Shown here piece by piece: positions 4,449 through 6,381 of a stretch of 6,381 nucleotides of DNA. Source of the DNA: Candidatus Aenigmarchaeota archaeon ex4484_52. GTDB taxonomy: Archaea > EX4484-52. The translations under genes were made by a program, and so were the position numbers. Positions within the stretch are counted from its first letter, which is position 1. The number at the start of each line of letters is the position of its first letter. A model generated the notes under the pieces. That model had not been told where the DNA came from. It did not search any database and saw only the letters and a list, made by a program, of their open reading frames with translations. Location: contig NJDR01000034.1 of NCBI GenBank assembly GCA_002254415.1, positions 1 to 6,381 of the forward strand. Direction: 5' to 3'.

Positions 4449-6197
4449 TTATGTTTTCTTATGTTTTGTTGTAATAAAAAACCCATCTCTCTTTCTCCTA
4501 TGAAAATTAATTGCAAATCTATGCACTTCATTTCTTATTCTTATAATCAATCGCATTGCAGATGTGTTTTTATCAATTTTTATTGGATCTGGTTTTGATA
4601 ACATATAGATTTCCTCGTTTTTTTTTGCAAGGGCAATTATTGGAATATTTAATTTTAATTTTATTAATGATTTTTTTGCACTATTTAATTGTGCTTTGCC
4701 TCCGTCAATAATCATTAAATTCGGTAGTTCCTCTTTTTTAAACAATGCACTTTTGTATCTGCGAAAAACAATTTCTTCAATCATTGCACAATCATTTTGG
4801 GTTTTTATTGATTTTATATTAAATTTTCTGTAATTATTTTTAGATGGATTTCCATCAACAAAACAAACACTTGCGCCAACATTAAAAATACCCTGTATTG
4901 TGGATACATCAAAGCAATGAATAATATTTGGAATTTTTTCTAAATTAAGCAATTGCCTGATTTGTTCTAATGCATTTTTATTTTTTGACAATTGCATTTG
5001 CTGGATTTGAGCATTTAATTTTGCATTCTTCATTGCAATTTCCATTAATTGTTTTTGCATTTTGATTTTTGGAATTTGAATTTTGATTTTTTTTTTGAAA
5101 ATTTTAAAAAATTCTTTTTCAATCGTCAATAAATGTTTATCTTGTTTCTCATCGTTTATTGACGGCAAAAAAATCCCGCTTTGTGAATTTAAATGCACAG
5201 GATTTTTTCCTGTATTTTTCATTTTCAATAAGTTTTGTTTGCTTTGTTTCAAATCAACAAATACAATATCTGGAATAATTTTGTCTTGCGAAAAATAAAA
5301 TTGTTTTAAAAAATCGCATTTAAAATCAGTGCTGCTATTGTTTAATTCAAATGAAAAGTCCTTTTTTCCAATTAAAATTCCACCCCTCACAAACAATACA
5401 TTTACCTGAACTTTATTTTCCTCTGTCAAAAAAGCAATATAGTCTGCATTTTTTTTGAAATTAATATCTATTACGCTTTGGTTTGAAAAAAAATCATTAA
5501 TTTGCTGAATTTGTTTTTTTATAGCAAGTGCTTTTTCATAGTCCAAATTAGAAGAGTGCTTTATCATTTGCTTTTCTAATTCATTTAATAATTTTGTAGT
5601 GTTTCCGTTTAAAAATAATTTAACATTATTTACTGCATTCTTATATTCATCTTCAAAATTATTTTTATTTTTATTTATGCAAGGGGCTAAGCATCTTTTA
5701 ATATCTGCATAAATGCAACTATGATTTCTTTTTTCAATATTGTAATTGCACTGCCTTATTTTGAAAACATTTCTTAAAAATCCAGAAAAATTATACACTG
5801 ATGAACTATATGGCCCAAAATACAGATTTTTATTATTTATTTTTTTTGCTGTAATTCGCCTCTCAATTATTAATTTTGGATATTTTTCACTTGTAGTCAG
5901 GCAAAAATAAGGATAGTCCTTGTCATCTTTTAAATTGATATTGTATTTTGGCTGATGTTTTTTTATCATTTGATTTTCAAGCAGCAATGCCTCTGTCTCT
6001 GTTTTTGTTGCAATAAAATCAATATCTTTTATTTTTTTTACCAAATGCTTTGTTTTGATGCTTTTTTTGGAAGCAAAATATTGATTAATTCTTTTTTTTA
6101 GATTTTTTGCTTTTCCAATATAAATAATATTTTGCCTGTCATCTTTCATTAAATAAATGCCGGGTGATTTGGGGATATTTTTTGGTGATGTTTTCAT
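4449..6197 (-). CDS. uvrC: Excinuclease ABC subunit C (UvrC), lacking the C-terminal HhH domain
   Basis: UvrC makes both cuts beside a DNA lesion in nucleotide excision repair, after UvrA and UvrB have marked it. In this 582-residue protein the GIY-YIG nuclease comes first (GIY 13-15, YIG 26-28, R36, E75), for the 3' cut. Four Cys at 150, 161, 169 and 173 match the iron-sulfur cluster residues known in bacterial UvrC. A UVR motif for UvrB contact lies at about 205-236. The RNase H-like nuclease for the 5' cut follows, with D430 (CFDVST), D498 (IIDGGKAQ) and H559 (NEVHRFAINFHRRKR). The protein ends about 17 residues after the latter motif begins to close, so the usual tandem helix-hairpin-helix domain of some 50-60 residues is absent, and the 30-base gap downstream cannot encode it. 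UvrABC is bacterial in origin and was passed to some archaea. A TATA-like box lies 27 bases upstream. Confidence 0.96.
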   Translation of the reverse strand: MKTSPKNIPKSPGIYLMKDDRQNIIYIGKAKNLKKRINQYFASKKSIKTKHLVKKIKDIDFIATKTETEALLLENQMIKKHQPKYNINLKDDKDYPYFCLTTSEKYPKLIIERRITAKKINNKNLYFGPYSSSVYNFSGFLRNVFKIRQCNYNIEKRNHSCIYADIKRCLAPCINKNKNNFEDEYKNAVNNVKLFLNGNTTKLLNELEKQMIKHSSNLDYEKALAIKKQIQQINDFFSNQSVIDINFKKNADYIAFLTEENKVQVNVLFVRGGILIGKKDFSFELNNSSTDFKCDFLKQFYFSQDKIIPDIVFVDLKQSKQNLLKMKNTGKNPVHLNSQSGIFLPSINDEKQDKHLLTIEKEFFKIFKKKIKIQIPKIKMQKQLMEIAMKNAKLNAQIQQMQLSKNKNALEQIRQLLNLEKIPNIIHCFDVSTIQGIFNVGASVCFVDGNPSKNNYRKFNIKSIKTQNDCAMIEEIVFRRYKSALFKKEELPNLMIIDGGKAQLNSAKKSLIKLKLNIPIIALAKKNEEIYMLSKPDPIKIDKNTSAMRLIIRIRNEVHRFAINFHRRKRDGFFITTKHKKT

Positions 6198-6219
6198 AAA
6201 TAAAAATTCTACAAAAGCA

Positions 6220-6228
6220 CATTTAAAG
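6220..6228 (-). promoter_or_regulatory. TATA-like box of uvrC
   Basis: The minus strand reads CTTTAAATG, centred 27 bases upstream of the uvrC ATG at 6197, without a Shine-Dalgarno site. It fits a leaderless archaeal start. Confidence 0.5.
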
Positions 6229-6254
6229 ATTTATTATTTGTCCAACTTCTGTTG

Positions 6255-6261
6255 AAAAAAA
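6255..6261 (-). terminator. T-tract terminator candidate after the edge ORF
   Basis: A run of seven T on the minus strand begins seven bases after the TGA of the ORF that enters from the right edge (6268). An archaeal oligo-T terminator there would insulate the uvrC promoter, which lies about 30 bases further on. Confidence 0.35.
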
Positions 6262-6267
6262 TTAATT

Positions 6268-6381
6268 TCATTTTCTCTTACAAGTATGAAAAAACCAATA
6301 CAAATAAATAAACAATAAAATAATTAAAAAATCTTTTTTTATCTGCTCTTTGTAAGTAATGTTGCACAACCAAAAACTATT
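6268..6381 (-). CDS. Possible C-terminal end of a membrane protein (partial)
   Basis: A minus-strand frame is open from the window edge to a TGA at 6268-6270, giving 37 residues. It has a polar stretch (NITYKEQIKKD), a strongly hydrophobic helix (FLIILLLFIYLYWFF) and a short basic tail (HTCKRK). This is the shape of a protein held by a last membrane helix with its end in the cytoplasm. The T tract just after the stop supports a genuine gene end. The sequence is short and AT-rich, so a chance open frame is possible, and the N-terminal part lies outside the window. Confidence 0.35.
   Translation of the reverse strand, partial: NSFWLCNITYKEQIKKDFLIILLFIYLYWFFHTCKRK

Noticed and set aside
5083..5298. 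Plus-strand open frame opposite uvrC.
   Set aside because: It lies antisense to well-conserved UvrC sequence and has no independent support.
1..6381. CRISPR array, insertion sequence, tRNA, rRNA, toxin-antitoxin or phage defence system.
   Set aside because: I found no regular direct repeats, no transposase or terminal repeats, no tRNA T-loop signature and no gene pair of a defence type on either strand.

Overview
The window is very AT-rich and looks like a piece of chromosome from a small-genome archaeon, most likely of the DPANN type (Nanoarchaeota, Woesearchaeota or Pacearchaeota-like). Three things point to Archaea: ribosomal protein L44e (eL42), which Bacteria lack; an archaeal-style SecF next to a small PRC-barrel protein; and TATA-like boxes about 25-27 bases ahead of several start codons, the layout of leaderless archaeal transcripts. 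The proteins are rich in Lys, Asn and Ile. The exact lineage cannot be read from the sequence alone.

Layout, left to right. Positions 1-190 hold a palindrome and one doubtful minus-strand small ORF. Positions 190-955 (minus) hold a frameshifted class I SAM-dependent methyltransferase pseudogene. It lies directly downstream of an apparent two-gene operon: PRC-barrel protein (2150-1887), then secF (1854-952). A short divergent promoter region (2151-2240) separates that operon from rpl44e (2241-2543) and a four-helix EamA/DMT-like membrane protein (2575-2910) on the plus strand. Positions 2911-4016 contain no intact gene but two recognisable wrecks: an alpha/beta hydrolase (plus) and a glyoxalase/VOC protein (minus), facing each other tail to tail. 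The VOC remnant was once the third gene of a minus-strand group: uvrC (6197-4449), a charged two-helix membrane protein (4418-4017), then the VOC gene (from 4010). At the right edge a minus-strand ORF, probably the tail of a membrane protein, enters the window and stops at 6268.

The intact genes serve core functions: translation (L44e), protein export (SecF), nucleotide excision repair (UvrC), a possible structural adaptor (PRC-barrel) and transport. The broken genes are all accessory enzymes. I see no CRISPR array, insertion sequence, tRNA, rRNA or phage module, and no new multi-gene system. The most notable points are the three decayed accessory genes among intact core genes, a UvrC that ends before its usual C-terminal helix-hairpin-helix domain, a secF with no secD beside it, and the consistent leaderless promoter geometry.
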